NCBI GenBank assembly: GCA_947466425.1
Contig: CANIBZ010000001.1
Span: 1 to 64,000 of the forward strand
Source of the DNA: Flavobacteriales bacterium
Lineage (GTDB): Bacteria; Bacteroidota; Bacteroidia; Flavobacteriales_D; Sanyastnellaceae
Direction of reading: 5' to 3'
Length of the DNA stretch: 64,000 bases
The notes beneath the pieces are model-generated. The model was given only the letters and a program-made list of their open reading frames with translations, searched no databases and was not told the origin of the DNA. A program made the position numbers and the translations under genes. How positions within the stretch are numbered: the stretch's first letter is position 1; each line of letters begins with the position of its first letter. This document shows positions 63,068 through 64,000 of the stretch, in pieces.

Positions 63068-64000
63068 TTAAGCTGCGCTCTGTGCGGCTTTTTCTTTTTG
63101 CTTTTCAGCATACGCAACCGCAGCTTCACGCACCCATGCGCCTTCGCTCCAAGCTTTTTGCTTCGCAGCAATACGCTCTTTGTTGCACGGTCCATTTCCT
63201 TTCACTACCTCGTTGAATTCAGTCCAATCGATTTCACCGAAATCGTAATGCCCCGTTTCTTCATTCCATTTTAAATCTGGATCTGGGATAGTAAGTCCTA
63301 AGTATTCCGCTTGAGCAACCGTCATGTCTACAAACTTCTGACGCATGTCGTCGTTCGAGTGACGCTTGATTTTCCAAATCATATTCTGACTGCTGTGCGC
63401 AGAGTCTTTGTCAGACGGGCCAAACATCATTAACGCCGGCCACCAGAAACGATTGAAGGCATCTTGCAACATTTTCTTTTGCTCCGCTGTTCCTTTCGAA
63501 AGTGCAATGCAAATTTCATATCCTTGTCTTTGGTGAAAACTTTCTTCTTTGCAAATGCGAATGAGCGCTCTGCTGTATGGTCCGTAGCTCGTGCGTTGCA
63601 ACGAAACTTGATTCACAATAGCTGCGCCATCTACCAACCATCCAATAGCGCCAATGTCGGCCCATGAAGTAGTTGGGTAATTGAAAATGGAAGAGTACTT
63701 CGCTTTTCCTGAAAGCATTTCTTCTGTCATGGTATCTCTATCAACACCCATGGTTTCTGCAGCGCAATACAAGTACAAACCGTGTCCGGCTTCGTCTTGA
63801 ACCTTCGCTAACAAAATGGCTTTGCGGCGTAGCGATGGGGCTCGGGTAATCCAATTTCCTTCAGGAAGCATCCCAATGATTTCGCTGTGCGCGTGCTGAC
63901 CGATCTGACGAATAAGTGTCTTGCGGTAGCCTTCGGGCATCCAATCTTTTGCTTCGATTTTATTTTCAGCATCTATGTATTGCTGAAATTTTTGAAGAGC
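63068..64000 (-). CDS. paaA: Phenylacetyl-CoA epoxidase subunit A, 5' end beyond the window
   Basis: At least 310 residues; the frame stays open to base 64000, so the true start lies outside. The visible start is [27 protein letters not shown], matching PaaA from near its N-terminus. The di-iron ligands sit in [14 protein letters not shown] and [12 protein letters not shown]. PaaA is the catalytic subunit of the PaaABCDE oxygenase, which epoxidises phenylacetyl-CoA. The other subunits would follow upstream outside the window. A PaaI-like thioesterase is found at 34.9 kb. Confidence 0.93.
   Translation of the reverse strand, partial: ALQKFQQYIDAENKIEAKDWMPEGYRKTLIRQIGQHAHSEIIGMLPEGNWITRAPSLRRKAILLAKVQDEAGHGLYLYCAAETMGVDRDTMTEEMLSGKAKYSSIFNYPTTSWADIGAIGWLVDGAAIVNQVSLQRTSYGPYSRALIRICKEESFHQRQGYEICIALSKGTAEQKKMLQDAFNRFWWPALMMFGPSDKDSAHSSQNMIWKIKRHSNDDMRQKFVDMTVAQAEYLGLTIPDPDLKWNEETGHYDFGEIDWTEFNEVVKGNGPCNKERIAAKQKAWSEGAWVREAAVAYAEKQKEKAAQSAA

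Overview
The window reads as a chromosomal segment of a Bacteroidota bacterium, most likely of the order Flavobacteriales. The evidence is three very large or modular secreted proteins with type IX secretion (T9SS) C-terminal sorting domains, Bacteroidota-type promoters (TAnnTTTG) close to several start codons, weak Shine-Dalgarno sequences, a fused CrtYcd-type lycopene cyclase, a BshB1-type bacillithiol enzyme, a two-motif DnaJ zinc domain, and a moderately AT-rich composition. No species can be named from sequence alone.

Layout. 1-5.6 kb: the edge of a thioredoxin-fold protein, then a tightly packed minus-strand operon of envelope proteins (DUF4476-like, CsgG-like, two LPP20-like lipoproteins). 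5.7-13.3 kb, plus strand: saccharopine dehydrogenase-like protein, ispH, mutL, two rhomboid proteases and a membrane-anchored EEP hydrolase. 13.3-17.8 kb, minus strand: a translationally coupled carotenoid operon (crtI, crtB, an unknown secreted protein, idi, crtZ, crtYcd) predicted to take GGPP to zeaxanthin. Then an M23/LysM peptidase, bshB1, a flippase plus glycosyltransferase pair, tRNA-His, trxB, an RluA-type pseudouridine synthase, panB, a CotH-like T9SS protein and an SGNH hydrolase. 28.6-43.5 kb is a housekeeping run on the plus strand: murA, a TlpA-like protein, grpE-dnaJ, truA, an ABC exporter, a thioesterase, an aminotransferase, a heptose kinase-like gene, ubiE, aroA, lpxD, a methyltransferase and dnaK. 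43.5-46.9 kb holds an M61 peptidase and a PafA-like phosphatase.

46.9-58.8 kb looks like an accessory segment: a small shikimate kinase-like gene, a DUF1016/YhcG-type nuclease, an XRE regulator and a 3,055-residue T9SS adhesin with LamG, discoidin-like, Ig-like and MopE-like modules. Nearly every boundary in it carries the same kind of DNA: chains of short perfect hairpins with three-base loops, almost all of the C(GNA)G type, set apart by a fixed 2-5 base spacer. I count about 38 such hairpins in five arrays here and recognised none in the 46 kb to the left. This is the most unusual structure in the window. 58.9-64 kb: rhodanese, thioredoxin, a second giant T9SS (type B) protein, and paaA running off the right edge.

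Themes that connect the genes: isoprenoid to carotenoid supply (ispH, idi, crt), cell envelope building (murA, lpxD, heptose kinase, flippase, ABC exporter, lipoprotein operon), thiol redox balance (trxB, trxA, two TlpA-like proteins, bshB1), protein folding (grpE, dnaJ, dnaK), and secreted surface proteins. Several start sites were moved downstream of the longest possible reading frame, on the basis of ATG codons, signal peptides and promoter positions. All calls come from reading motifs by eye; no database search was run.
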